Assembly (NCBI RefSeq): GCF_001665625.1
Contig: NZ_LZSY01000128.1
Span: 1-43,717, forward strand
DNA from: Mycolicibacterium peregrinum
GTDB taxonomy: Bacteria > Actinomycetota > Actinomycetes > Mycobacteriales > Mycobacteriaceae
Direction: 5' to 3'
DNA length: 43,717 nucleotides
The notes below the pieces were generated by a model. It made no database searches. It worked only from the letters and a program-made list of their open reading frames with translations, and had not been told where the DNA came from. Position 1 is the first letter of the stretch, and the number at the start of each line of letters is the position of its first letter. Of the stretch, positions 17,564-25,897 are shown in pieces. A program made the position numbers and the translations under genes.

Positions 17564-18822
17564 CTTCTGCATTCCAGGCGCCCAAGGGCGTGCCCGACTA
17601 TCTACCGCCCGAGTCGGCACAGTTCGTGGCGGTCCGGGACGGGCTGCTGGCTTCGGCGCGCCGGGCCGGCTACGGCGACATCGAGCTGCCGATCTTCGAG
17701 GACACCGCGTTGTTCGCGCGCGGGGTGGGCGAGTCGACCGATGTGGTCTCCAAGGAGATGTACACATTCGCCGACCGCGGCGACCGCTCGGTGACCCTGC
17801 GTCCCGAGGGCACCGCCGGAGTGATCCGCGCGGTGATCCAGCACCGCCTGGACCGCGGCGCGCTGCCGGTCAAGCTCTGCTACGCCGGTCCGTTCTTCCG
17901 CTACGAACGTCCACAGGCCGGGCGCTATCGGCAGTTGCAGCAGGTCGGTGTCGAGGCCATCGGGGTGGACGACCCGGCACTGGACGCCGAGGTGATCGCG
18001 ATCGCCGACGCCGGCTTCCGGTTGCTGGGCCTGGACGGTTTCCGCCTTGAGCTGACCTCGCTGGGCGATGACACCTGCCGGCCGGCATACCGGGAGCTGC
18101 TGCAGGACTTCCTGTTCAAGCTCGACCTCGACGAGGAGACCCGCAGACGCGCCGAGATCAACCCGCTTCGGGTGCTCGACGACAAGCGGCCCCAGGTGCG
18201 GGAGATGACCGCGGACGCGCCCCTGATGCTCGACCACCTCTCCGACAGCGCCAAGGCCCACTTCGAGGTGGTGCAGGCGCACCTCGACGCGCTCGGTGTG
18301 CCCTACGTGATCAACCCCCGGATGGTGCGTGGGCTGGACTACTACACCAAGACCACCTTCGAGTTCGTTCACGACGGCCTCGGCGCACAGTCCGGTATCG
18401 GTGGCGGTGGCCGCTATGACGGGCTGATGAGTCAGCTCGGCGGGCAGGACGTCTCGGGCATCGGCTTCGGGCTCGGCGTTGACCGCACCCTGCTCGCCCT
18501 GCAGGCCGAGGGCAAGACGGTGGCCGGTGTCGGTGGCGTGCAGGTGTTCGGTGTGCCGTTGGGCGATGCCGCCAAGCTCGAGTTGGCCAAACTCGCCGCG
18601 CGACTGCGCGCTGAAGGGGTGCGTGTCGACCTGGCTTACGGAGACCGCGGGCTCAAAGGCGCGATGAAGGCGGCCGACCGCTCCGGCGCCAGGTACGCGT
18701 TGGTGGCCGGCGACCGCGACATCGAGGCCGGCACCGTCGGTCTCAAGGACCTCTCGACCGGCGACCAGGTCGATGTTCCTGCCGATTCCGTTGTCGCCGA
18801 AGTTCTTTCCCGCCTCGCCTGA
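17560..18822 (+). CDS. hisS: Histidyl-tRNA synthetase
   Basis: Class II aminoacyl-tRNA synthetase charging tRNA-His. The 420-residue length is normal. Visible elements: KGVPDYLPPE near the N-terminus (motif 1 region follows), motif 2 FFRYERPQAGRYRQLQQ, the histidine-binding GLDYYTKTTFEF, motif 3 GIGFGLGVDRTLLAL, and a C-terminal anticodon-binding domain. The GTG start overlaps the upstream hydrolase stop by four bases. Its TGA at 18820 directly abuts the TCA that is the urtE stop on the other strand, so no intergenic terminator separates these convergent genes. Confidence 0.97.
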   Translation: MTSAFQAPKGVPDYLPPESAQFVAVRDGLLASARRAGYGDIELPIFEDTALFARGVGESTDVVSKEMYTFADRGDRSVTLRPEGTAGVIRAVIQHRLDRGALPVKLCYAGPFFRYERPQAGRYRQLQQVGVEAIGVDDPALDAEVIAIADAGFRLLGLDGFRLELTSLGDDTCRPAYRELLQDFLFKLDLDEETRRRAEINPLRVLDDKRPQVREMTADAPLMLDHLSDSAKAHFEVVQAHLDALGVPYVINPRMVRGLDYYTKTTFEFVHDGLGAQSGIGGGGRYDGLMSQLGGQDVSGIGFGLGVDRTLLALQAEGKTVAGVGGVQVFGVPLGDAAKLELAKLAARLRAEGVRVDLAYGDRGLKGAMKAADRSGARYALVAGDRDIEAGTVGLKDLSTGDQVDVPADSVVAEVLSRLA

Positions 18823-19515
18823 TCAGATGGCCATGGCGGCGCGGACGTCGGCCTCTGATGTCGAGCCGCCGGCGCCGCTCGAGGTGATCCGTCCCGCCTC
18901 CAGGATGTAGTAGCGCTGAGCGGATTCCAGCGCGAACCCGATGTGCTGCTCGACCAGCAACACGCCCAGATCGCCGCGTGCGGTCAGCGAGGTGATCGCG
19001 GCTTCGATCTCGGCCACCACCGACGGTTGGATCCCTTCGGTCGGTTCGTCGAGGATCAGGCACTTGGGACTCGTGATCAACGCGCGGGCAATCGCGAGCT
19101 GTTGACGCTGGCCGCCCGAGAGTAGGCCGGCCCGCCGGCTGAGTAGCTCCTTGAGGGCCGGGAACAGGTCCAGTTGCTCGTCGATCAGCGCCTTGCCGTT
19201 CTTGCGGCCGTCGGCGACCACCTGGAGGTTCTCCGCGGTGGTCAGCTGCCCGAAGGACTGCTGGCCCTGGGGCACATACGCCAGGCCACGGGCCACGCGG
19301 GCGCTGGGGCGAAGCCGGGTGATGTCGTCACCGTCGAAAAGCACCTTGCCCGCAGTGCATTTGAGCAACCCGACGGCCGCTCGCAGTAGGGTCGTCTTCC
19401 CCGCGCCGTTGTGACCCATGACCGCGGCGACGCCGTCGGACGGCACGGCGATGCTCGTGCCGTGGATCACTTCAGACCGGCCGTAACCGGTTCGCACATC
19501 GAGCAGTTCGAGCAT
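18823..19515 (-). CDS. urtE: Urea-type ABC transporter ATPase UrtE
   Basis: One of two ATPases of a urea/branched-chain-amino-acid-type importer. The 230 residues include Walker A GHNGAGKTTLL, the Q-loop region YVPQGQQSFGQLT, signature LLSGGQRQQLAIARAL, Walker B CLILDEP and the H-loop LLVEQHIGFAL. It is last in urtABCDE: its ATG shares one base with the urtD stop (TGATG). Length and order match UrtE. The C-terminus has a Ser/Gly-rich variation (TSSGAGGSTSEADVRAAMAI) that is ordinary for this family. Confidence 0.93.
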   Translation of the reverse strand: MLELLDVRTGYGRSEVIHGTSIAVPSDGVAAVMGHNGAGKTTLLRAAVGLLKCTAGKVLFDGDDITRLRPSARVARGLAYVPQGQQSFGQLTTAENLQVVADGRKNGKALIDEQLDLFPALKELLSRRAGLLSGGQRQQLAIARALITSPKCLILDEPTEGIQPSVVAEIEAAITSLTARGDLGVLLVEQHIGFALESAQRYYILEAGRITSSGAGGSTSEADVRAAMAI

Positions 19516-20327
19516 CAGGCGATTCCTTCCGCGCCGGCCGCGGCAGTGCCGAGGTAGACCTCTTGGACCTTGGGATTGGCCTGCACCTCGACCACCGATC
19601 CTTCGGCGATGACCTGGCCGCGGGCCAGCACGGTCACCGAGGTCGCGAATGCCCGCATGAAATCCATGTCATGTTCCACGACGACCACCGTGCGAGTTCC
19701 GCCGATACGGCGCAACAGATTTCCGGTCTCCTCGCGTTCCTCGTGACTCATCCCCGCCACCGGTTCGTCGAGCAACAGGACATCGGCGTTCTGTACCAAC
19801 AGCATGCCGATCTCCAGCCATTGCTTCTGGCCGTGAGCCAGCACGCCCGCAGGTTTGTCGGCGAAGTCCGCGAGCCCGGTGGTCTCGAGTGCTTCCTCGA
19901 TCGCGGGCAACACGCCGTGCCGCCGGCGTAGCAGGGTCCACGGCGAACGACCGGCGCCCGCGGCGATATCGAGATTCTGCAACACCGTCAGTTGTTCGAA
20001 GACGCTCGCGGTCTGGAATGTCCGCCCCACGCCCAACCGGGCGATCTGGTGCACCTTCTTGCCGAGCAGCTCGGCACCTGACTTGTTCACCGAGCCGGTG
20101 GCACCCACCAGGCCCGTGATGGCGTCGATGACTGTCGTCTTACCCGCGCCGTTGGGTCCGATCAGAAAGCGCAGATCGCCCTGGAACAGCGTGAGATCGA
20201 CGTCGCTGACGGCCTTGAACCCGTCGAAATCGACTGTGAGACCGCGGACTTCCAAATATTCGGCGCCCATGCCGGCGTTGCCGCCGGCCACCGGCTCTGG
20301 CGCCGTGGCCTGCTCGGTTCCGGTCAC
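19515..20327 (-). CDS. urtD: Urea-type ABC transporter ATPase UrtD
   Basis: Second ATPase of the importer, 270 residues. Walker A GPNGAGKTTVIDAITG, signature LAHGQKQWLEIGMLL and Walker B VLLLDEPVAGM are visible. The AHGQKQWLEIGM form of the signature is typical of UrtD rather than of LivG, and is the best single reason to call the operon a urea system. The GTG at 20327 overlaps the urtC TGA as GTGA; the longer in-frame ORF running into urtC is not believable. The first 20 residues are a poorly conserved Thr/Ala/Pro-rich leader before the ATPase fold begins at MGAEYLEVRGL. Confidence 0.93.
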   Translation of the reverse strand: MTGTEQATAPEPVAGGNAGMGAEYLEVRGLTVDFDGFKAVSDVDLTLFQGDLRFLIGPNGAGKTTVIDAITGLVGATGSVNKSGAELLGKKVHQIARLGVGRTFQTASVFEQLTVLQNLDIAAGAGRSPWTLLRRRHGVLPAIEEALETTGLADFADKPAGVLAHGQKQWLEIGMLLVQNADVLLLDEPVAGMSHEEREETGNLLRRIGGTRTVVVVEHDMDFMRAFATSVTVLARGQVIAEGSVVEVQANPKVQEVYLGTAAAGAEGIA

Positions 20328-21439
20328 GATGCGGCACCTACTTTCTCGGTATCGGCGTCGGGTGCCGTGTCGGGCCGGGGCTCTTCCGCATCCGTGGACC
20401 GCTTGCGCCGCCACCGGGAGAACAGCACGCCGAGACCGGCCAGGCCGGCGGGGAAGAATCCGACCACCACGATGAACAGCAGGCCCTGAGCGTAGATCCA
20501 CCCGGACGGAAACCTTTCGGAGAACAGGGTTTGCGCCCAGGCCACGCCGATCGCGCCGAGGACCGGGCCGAGCAGCGTGGTCCGCCCGCCGATCGCGACC
20601 CCGATCAGGAACGCGATGGAGGGCACGATGCCGACCTGCGACGGCGCGATGAATCCGACGATCGGAACGAACAGGGCGCCGGCGATGCTGGCGAACAACG
20701 CGGCCAGAGTGTAGGCCACCACCTTGATGTTGGCCGGGTCGTAGCCCAAAAACCGCACCCGCTCCTCACCGTCGCGCACCGCGACCAGCAATTCGCCGTA
20801 GCGGCTGTACATCAGCTGACGGACCAGGGCCACAACGATAAGCAGCGTCACTGCCGCAAGGAAATACACCATCCGCTTGTTGACCGGGTCGTTGAGGTTG
20901 AACCCGAAGAAGGTCCGGAAATTCGTCAGCCCGTTGCTGCCGCCGAGACTGGTCTGGCCGACGAGCAGGATCGCCAGCGCGGCCGCCAGCGCCTGCGACA
21001 GGATTGCGAAGTAGGCGCCCCTGACCCGGCGCTTGAACACGCCGAAGCCGAGCAGGGCCGCGATTGCCGTCGGCACCAGCAGGATCGCCAACAACGCGAA
21101 CGCGGGGGAGGCGAACGGCTGCCAATAAGCGGGCAGCTGCCGAACTCCCGCGATCTGCATGAAGTCAGGGACATCGTGCCCACGGATCTGGGCGTCGGCG
21201 ATCTTGAGGTGCATGCCCATCATGTAGCCGCCGAGGCCGAAGAACACGCCCTGCCCGAGCACCAGCATTCCGCCACGGCCCCAGGCCAATCCGATGCCCA
21301 CCGCGACGATCGCAAAGCACAGGAACTTGCCGAGCAAGCTGAGCCGGAAGTCCGACAGTAGCGCCGGCGCCACGCCGAAGAGCACGATCGCTGCGACGCC
21401 GAATCCGGCCCAGGTTTGCCAGCGGCCGAGAATGGTCAT
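20324..21439 (-). CDS. urtC: Urea-type ABC transporter permease UrtC
   Basis: LivM-family membrane permease, 371 residues, with about ten hydrophobic segments. Recognisable stretches are GLAWGRGGMLVLGQGVFFGLGGY and the loop LGYDPANIKVVAYTLAALFA, the EAA-like region that contacts the ATPases, located around residues 63-85 and 235-260. The C-terminus is a charged cytoplasmic tail. The start ATG at 21439 overlaps the urtB stop as ATGA; an in-frame extension to 21940 lies entirely inside urtB and is rejected. Works with UrtB to form the membrane channel. Confidence 0.93.
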   Translation of the reverse strand: MTILGRWQTWAGFGVAAIVLFGVAPALLSDFRLSLLGKFLCFAIVAVGIGLAWGRGGMLVLGQGVFFGLGGYMMGMHLKIADAQIRGHDVPDFMQIAGVRQLPAYWQPFASPAFALLAILLVPTAIAALLGFGVFKRRVRGAYFAILSQALAAALAILLVGQTSLGGSNGLTNFRTFFGFNLNDPVNKRMVYFLAAVTLLIVVALVRQLMYSRYGELLVAVRDGEERVRFLGYDPANIKVVAYTLAALFASIAGALFVPIVGFIAPSQVGIVPSIAFLIGVAIGGRTTLLGPVLGAIGVAWAQTLFSERFPSGWIYAQGLLFIVVVGFFPAGLAGLGVLFSRWRRKRSTDAEEPRPDTAPDADTEKVGAAS

Positions 21440-22320
21440 ACGAGACTCCTGGTCCGAACCGTGAACAATCCCTGTGGGCGGACCTGCAGGAAAATCACGA
21501 TGATGGCGAACACGATCACCTTGGCCAGTGACGCTGTGGTGCCGTATTCGATGAACGAGTTCAGGAAACCCAGAGCCAAGGCAGCGATCACCGTGCCCTT
21601 GATCTGGCCGAGCCCGCCGACCACTACCACCAGGAAGGCATCGATCAGGAAGCTCTGGCCGATGGTCGGACTGGTGGAGCCGATCAGCGTCAGTGCCACA
21701 CCGGCCACCGCGGCGAGCCCGGATCCGATGAAAAAGGTGGTGATATCGGTCCGGCGTGACGAGATGCCGCTGGTCTCGGCCAGATCGCGGTTCTGGACCA
21801 CCGCCCGGATCCGCCGCCCCATCGGGCTGGTCTTGAGGACCAGCGCCAGCACCGTGACACAGATGACGGCCAGCACCAGGATGAAGATCCGCGTCTTGGG
21901 CACCACCGCGCCGAGAATCTCGACGCCGCCTGACAGCCATTCCGGCGCAACGACATTGACCGCAGGCGCACCGAAGATGTCGCGGGCGACCTGTTGCAGG
22001 ATCAGGCCGACGCCGAAGGTGACCAGCAGCGTATCCAACGGACGGTGGTACATCCGCCGGATCAGCGTCACCTCCAACAGAGCACCCATGGCGCCGCCGA
22101 CGAGGAACCCGATCAGAAGGGAGATCACCAGGGAGGCGCCGGCATTGGTGATGAGCTGCTGCACCACGTAGGCGGTGTAGCAGCCCGCCATGATGAATTC
22201 GCCGTGCGCCATGTTGATGACGCCCATCTGCCCAAAGGTCAGAGACAGGCCGAGCGCCGCCAGCAACAGGATCGAGCCGAGGCTCAATCCCGTTGCCAGC
22301 TGGCCGATGAGGATGTCCAT
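21436..22320 (-). CDS. urtB: Urea-type ABC transporter permease UrtB
   Basis: LivH-family permease of 294 residues with about eight TM helices. Typical pieces are LGLSLTFGQMGVINMAHGEFIM near residues 24-45 and VVVVGGLGQIKGTVIAA near 220. Proteobacterial UrtB proteins often carry a long N-terminal periplasmic extension; this one lacks it, like other actinobacterial members. The gap of 32 bases to urtA is the widest in the operon, a common place for differential expression between binding protein and permeases. Confidence 0.92.
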   Translation of the reverse strand: MDILIGQLATGLSLGSILLLAALGLSLTFGQMGVINMAHGEFIMAGCYTAYVVQQLITNAGASLVISLLIGFLVGGAMGALLEVTLIRRMYHRPLDTLLVTFGVGLILQQVARDIFGAPAVNVVAPEWLSGGVEILGAVVPKTRIFILVLAVICVTVLALVLKTSPMGRRIRAVVQNRDLAETSGISSRRTDITTFFIGSGLAAVAGVALTLIGSTSPTIGQSFLIDAFLVVVVGGLGQIKGTVIAALALGFLNSFIEYGTTASLAKVIVFAIIVIFLQVRPQGLFTVRTRSLV

Positions 22321-22352
22321 GCTGTGTGTGATTCGCCGTCGCTACGCTCGCC

Positions 22353-23621
22353 TCAGCCGGACAGCCCCGCAGCCCACGGGTAGGACTTCAGGTACGGATC
22401 CGGATCGATCGGCCCCTTGGATTCCCAGATGGTGTAGATCAAGCCGTCGGGCCGGATCTCGCCGATGCGGGCGGTCTTGGTGATGTGGTGGTTCTCGCCG
22501 TCGATGGTGACCTTGCCTTCAGGGGCGTCGAAGGTGACGCCGTCGGCGTTGTCCTGGATCGCCGCGACGTCGAACGACTTTGCCTTCTCGACGGTGTTCT
22601 TCCACAGGTACACCGAGACGTAGGCGGCTTCCATCGGATCGGAGGTGGGCTTCTTGGGATCCTTGACGAAGTCCTTGTAGGCCTTGACGAAGGCATTGTT
22701 CACCGGGGTGTCGATGGTCTGGTAGTAGTTCCACGCGGTCAGCTGGCCGGTGACATTCTGCACCCCGATACCGCCGACCTCTTCTTCGGCGATCGAGACC
22801 GAGACCACGGGCATCGCTTGCGGGGTCAGACCGACATTCTTGTATTCGCGGAAGAACGCCACATTGGAGTCGCCGTTGAGGGTGTTGAACACGGCGTCCG
22901 CGTCGGCGCTGCGGACCTTGTTGACGATTGTGGAGAAGTCGGTCGAGCCCAGCGGCGTGTAGTCCTCGCCCTTCATCTCGATGCCGTTCTCTTTGGCGTA
23001 GGCCTTGATGATCCGGTTGGCGGTCTGCGGGAACACATAGTCACTGCCCACGAGATAGAGCGACTTGACGCCCTTCTCCTTGAGGTAGTCCAGTGCCGGC
23101 ACGATCTGCTGGTTGGTGGTGGCGCCGGTGTAGAAGATGTTCTTGCTCGACTCCAGACCTTCGTACTGCACGGGGTAGTAGAGCAGGGCGTTGGCGCTCT
23201 CGAACACGGGCAGCATGGCCTTGCGGCTCGACGAGGTCCAGCCACCGAACACCGCGGCCACGCAGTCACTACTGATCAGCTTCTCGGCCTTCTCGGCGAA
23301 CACCGTGGGCTCGGAGGCCCCGTCCTCGCCGATCAGCTCGATCTGTTTGCCCAGGACACCGCCCTTGGCGTTGATCTCCTCGACCGCGAGCTTGATCGCA
23401 TCGCGCACCGTCACCTCGGAAATGGCCATCGTGCCTGACAGCGAGTTCAACGATCCGACCTTGACCTTTGGGCCGGAGGTGTCCACGCAGGAAGCGGTGT
23501 TTGCTGTGTCGGTTTCGCTCGCCCGGCTGCCGCAACCGGCAAGGAGCAGGCTGGTGACTGCGATCAAACTCCCTGCGGCAAGCGCAGACCGACGCAACGG
23601 GGCACGTCCTGGAACTCGCAT
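22353..23621 (-). CDS. urtA: Urea-type ABC transporter substrate-binding lipoprotein UrtA
   Basis: Lipoprotein of 422 residues that captures the ligand for UrtBCDE. The signal peptide ends in lipobox LAGC with lipidated Cys30. The mature part is a type I periplasmic-binding fold: KVGSLNSLSGTMAISEVTVRD, FGGWTSSSRKAMLPVFE, and YPVQYEGLESSKNIFYTG, which resemble the urea/short-chain-amide binders. The ATG at 23621 has GGGAAAGG seven bases upstream; the 24-residue in-frame extension lacks signal-peptide character. Urea is the likely ligand, but short amides are possible. In mycobacteria such operons respond to nitrogen through GlnR (literature knowledge). Confidence 0.92.
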   Translation of the reverse strand: MRVPGRAPLRRSALAAGSLIAVTSLLLAGCGSRASETDTANTASCVDTSGPKVKVGSLNSLSGTMAISEVTVRDAIKLAVEEINAKGGVLGKQIELIGEDGASEPTVFAEKAEKLISSDCVAAVFGGWTSSSRKAMLPVFESANALLYYPVQYEGLESSKNIFYTGATTNQQIVPALDYLKEKGVKSLYLVGSDYVFPQTANRIIKAYAKENGIEMKGEDYTPLGSTDFSTIVNKVRSADADAVFNTLNGDSNVAFFREYKNVGLTPQAMPVVSVSIAEEEVGGIGVQNVTGQLTAWNYYQTIDTPVNNAFVKAYKDFVKDPKKPTSDPMEAAYVSVYLWKNTVEKAKSFDVAAIQDNADGVTFDAPEGKVTIDGENHHITKTARIGEIRPDGLIYTIWESKGPIDPDPYLKSYPWAAGLSG

Positions 23622-23858
23622 GGGCGACCTTTCCCTTTGATTGCAGCGCTTCTCAGCCGATCGGTGCCGGCGGCGGTGCAAGAGGCTAAACACCGGAGTG
23701 CGGGTGTCGAATCGGGACGTTAGAGCGCCGCTGTTACTGGGAAATGTCTGTGTGTGACAAACAAATTAACCTCAAGCTAGGCCGAGTTGGTTTGCCGTTG
23801 GCGGGACGCTGTGACACCCAGTAGTCGCACCTGTAACAAGGCGGTAGCGTGCTCGGAT
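23622..23858. promoter_or_regulatory. Divergent upstream region of urtA and the secreted-protein gene
   Basis: This 237-base region is locally AT-rich around 23735-23775. It contains GTTAC at 23733-23737 and GTGAC at 23754-23758, half-sites reminiscent of actinobacterial GlnR boxes, but their spacing (21 between starts, against the expected 22) and the missing GAAAC halves make this weak. On the plus strand TAGCGT at 23845-23850 could be a -10 element for the gene at 23859. I see no other gene in it. Confidence 0.35.
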
Positions 23859-24302
23859 ATGACGTATGTGACGAATATGCGAAAAGCGACAACCACGGTC
23901 GGTGCGGCGCTCGTACTGGCGGCTGCGGGTATGGCGGTCTCCAACGCAACGTCGTATGCGGACCCGTCGGGCCAGGGCCATCAGGTGAAGTACACGCTCA
24001 CCTCCGGTGCGCCGTACGAATTCGACCTCTACTACCTGACGACGCAGCCTGCGAGCAAAGACGCCTACAACGCTGATGCGTACAAGTACCTGCAGAAGGC
24101 GACGGTGAACGTCGGTCCCGACACGCCCTGGGTGTTCGAAACCACGCTCGCCGATCCGCAGTGGGCTGTCTTCACGGTCGCGAGCACGACGCACGGGGGC
24201 CAGGCTCAGCCCAACGCGCACTGTGAGATCTCCGTCGACGGTCAGATCGCGGTCCAGAACGATCATCCCTACAGCCCGCGCTGTCAGCTCGGTCAGTGGT
24301 AG
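23859..24302 (+). CDS. Secreted protein with MmpS-like C-terminal pattern
   Basis: A 147-residue exported protein: a signal peptide (basic MRKATT, then an Ala-rich core, cleavage probably after SYA near residue 37) and a mature beta-rich domain. The ending A-H-C-E-I-S-V-D-G-Q-I-A-V-x(9)-C resembles the C-terminal half of mycobacterial MmpS accessory proteins, where two Cys flank a CxIxVDG strand; the resemblance is by eye and weak. A second in-frame ATG at 23877 (MRK) would give a tighter signal peptide and may be the true start. No mmpL neighbour is present. It converges on the gene at 24318 and ends 11 bases before a perfect hairpin. Confidence 0.65.
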   Translation: MTYVTNMRKATTTVGAALVLAAAGMAVSNATSYADPSGQGHQVKYTLTSGAPYEFDLYYLTTQPASKDAYNADAYKYLQKATVNVGPDTPWVFETTLADPQWAVFTVASTTHGGQAQPNAHCEISVDGQIAVQNDHPYSPRCQLGQW

Positions 24303-24313
24303 TTTGACCCGCC

Positions 24314-24348
24314 CGCGTTATCCGGCGAGGTACTCGCCGGATAACGCG
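24314..24348. terminator. Perfect 16-bp hairpin, likely bidirectional terminator
   Basis: Arms CGCGTTATCCGGCGAG (24314-24329) and CTCGCCGGATAACGCG (24333-24348) are exact complements with a GTA loop. It lies between convergent genes and contains the last codons and TAA stop of the minus-strand gene at 24318. There is no T tract, as is usual for mycobacterial terminators. Confidence 0.75.
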
Positions 24349-25754
24349 TAGACCGCCTCGTCGCCGTGCGCGTCGTGGTAGTCCACCTTGATCACGACCT
24401 GATCCTCGCGGTCACCGGCGTCGCTGCCCCACGCACCGATGGTGATCTTGGCTTTCCCGCGGTCCACCGGGTCGACTCCATAGCGGCGCATCGCATCCTC
24501 ACGCACCTGTGCCACGACGGTGGGGGAAATGTCGGTGAACCTGAACCGGGGTGACCGGGTGTCGTCGCTCATCGGATCATCCGGCGTGGTGAATCCGCCG
24601 GCGTTCACATGCGTGCGGTAGTAGTAGTCGCCCCGGAAAAAGGTGAGCCAGAATCCGCCCTTGTCGTCCGACAGCTCGATGTTCTTGAGGATCGGTTCTG
24701 AGGTCGACAGCCCGCGGGCGACCAGTGCGGCCTCCGCCTGCGCCAGCCCGGCGCCGACATCGTCGGCGGGCCACCACGGCGCGACGGTGCCGTCGGGCTT
24801 GCCCATCACCGTGACGTTGGGGTTGCCGAACCAGCCGTCGATCAGCACCGGCCGTTCGGCCCCGAAGATGTCGTCGTCCTCACGGGAGATGGCGAGGCGC
24901 GTGGGCTCGTTGTTGTCCGGCGGCAGCATCGCCATTGCCGTGGACAGATAGTTCCTCGCCGAAAAGGCCTGCAGTTCCCCGACACTGAAGGTGTCGCGAC
25001 TGCGTCCGCCGGTCGTGGACTCGGTGGTTTCCCAGCCGCGGGTACGGCCTTCGTAGCTCCGGCTCCGGTCTCCACCGAGGTACACAATCGCAGTGACATA
25101 GCTGTCGCGGATGTCGATCTCCAGCAGCGCATCGAGCAGGTCCGGCGACTCCGCACGCAGGTGGGCGAGAAGTTCGTCGTACCACTGCCACAGCGGTTTC
25201 GTATCGGGGTCGTCCGAGGTGATGCCGGGAACCGCGGTCGACACACTTCTGGTCAACGGCTTGAGATCCCAGATGTCGCTCGGTGGGAGCAGCATCGTGG
25301 CCCACATCGCCGCCACGGCCGTCAGAGCCGCCGGTGCGTGGGCCCGCGTGGGTCGGTGCTCGATGACCGCAGTGCTGCCAGGCGTTCCGATTGCCTCCGA
25401 CGGCAATTCGCCGCGACCATCGGCGACGAGGCCGGCGATCTGCGCGCGGGACAGGTTGGCGTGACGGTGAAACCGGAACGGTACGTCTCGGGGCGGCCGT
25501 GCCTCGCCCGCGACGACGGTCGACGCGACCGCCGGAGCCGGTGCCGAGCGGTCGATCAGGTCCACGGCCACCGGGACCAGTGCACCGGCGGGCGCGGCGG
25601 TGACCGACCGTGTGAACGTGCCGGCCACCATCCCGATCCCCAACGTGGCGAGAACGACCGCGAGCACCAGGAACCAGCCACCCGAGTAGGCCCCGATCGC
25701 GATGCCGGAGCCGACGCACACGCCACCTACGATCGAGCGAAGAATCGAATTCAC
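24318..25754 (-). CDS. Membrane protein of unknown function, 478 residues
   Basis: Two adjacent N-terminal TM helices (about 6-24 and 27-46), a basic-acidic linker, a weaker hydrophobic stretch near 140-157, and a large soluble C-terminal domain with Trp- and Asp-rich blocks such as PWWPADDVGAGLAQAE and FWLTFFRGDYYYRTHVNAGG. I do not recognise the family and see no catalytic motif. Codon usage looks native. The apparent GTG start at 25754 abuts AGAGG with no spacing. It begins two bases after the stop of a 20-codon small ORF, which suggests translational coupling instead of independent initiation. Its 3' end lies inside a bidirectional hairpin. Confidence 0.7.
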   Translation of the reverse strand: MNSILRSIVGGVCVGSGIAIGAYSGGWFLVLAVVLATLGIGMVAGTFTRSVTAAPAGALVPVAVDLIDRSAPAPAVASTVVAGEARPPRDVPFRFHRHANLSRAQIAGLVADGRGELPSEAIGTPGSTAVIEHRPTRAHAPAALTAVAAMWATMLLPPSDIWDLKPLTRSVSTAVPGITSDDPDTKPLWQWYDELLAHLRAESPDLLDALLEIDIRDSYVTAIVYLGGDRSRSYEGRTRGWETTESTTGGRSRDTFSVGELQAFSARNYLSTAMAMLPPDNNEPTRLAISREDDDIFGAERPVLIDGWFGNPNVTVMGKPDGTVAPWWPADDVGAGLAQAEAALVARGLSTSEPILKNIELSDDKGGFWLTFFRGDYYYRTHVNAGGFTTPDDPMSDDTRSPRFRFTDISPTVVAQVREDAMRRYGVDPVDRGKAKITIGAWGSDAGDREDQVVIKVDYHDAHGDEAVYALSGEYLAG

Positions 25755-25756
25755 CT

Positions 25757-25819
25757 CTACTCAACGACCTTTCGGCGTTCCAGCCGGGCCCGGCGGCGTT
25801 GCTGCGGGTCTTCAGCCAT
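25757..25819 (-). CDS. Arg-rich 20-residue small ORF, probably leaderless, upstream of the 478-residue membrane protein
   Basis: An ATG at 25819 opens a 20-codon frame ending in TAG at 25757-25759. The peptide starts MAEDPQQ and carries six Arg and one Lys, with RRRARLERRK in its middle. A TATGGT -10 (25826-25831) is followed by exactly six bases before the ATG, the geometry of leaderless mycobacterial mRNAs. The next gene starts two bases past the stop. It may be a real small protein or a regulatory leader peptide; only conservation would tell. Confidence 0.5.
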   Translation of the reverse strand: MAEDPQQRRRARLERRKVVE

Positions 25820-25825
25820 GGGTCA

Positions 25826-25831
25826 ACCATA
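25826..25831 (-). promoter_or_regulatory. Candidate -10 element TATGGT for leaderless small ORF
   Basis: Minus-strand TATGGT fits TANNNT and stands six bases before the ATG at 25819, predicting transcription from the start codon itself. The palindrome at 25840-25853 lies just upstream, where a bound protein could block RNA polymerase. Confidence 0.45.
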
Positions 25832-25839
25832 CGCAGATG

Positions 25840-25853
25840 CCACTGGCCAGTGG
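25840..25853. promoter_or_regulatory. Perfect 14-bp palindrome CCACTGGCCAGTGG, candidate operator
   Basis: Exact dyad symmetry in the divergent region between the minus-strand small ORF/membrane protein unit and the plus-strand gene at 25898. It covers about -21 to -34 relative to the predicted leaderless start. No adjacent regulator gene is present, so a cognate protein cannot be named. Confidence 0.4.
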
Positions 25854-25897
25854 TTGCACGGTAATGTCGGTGGAGTGCGTTGGACGGTTGCGGCGGC

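Noticed and set aside
23733..23758. A full GlnR box upstream of urtA
   Set aside because: Half-sites are present, but the GAAAC halves are missing and spacing is one base off; reported only as a weak possibility.
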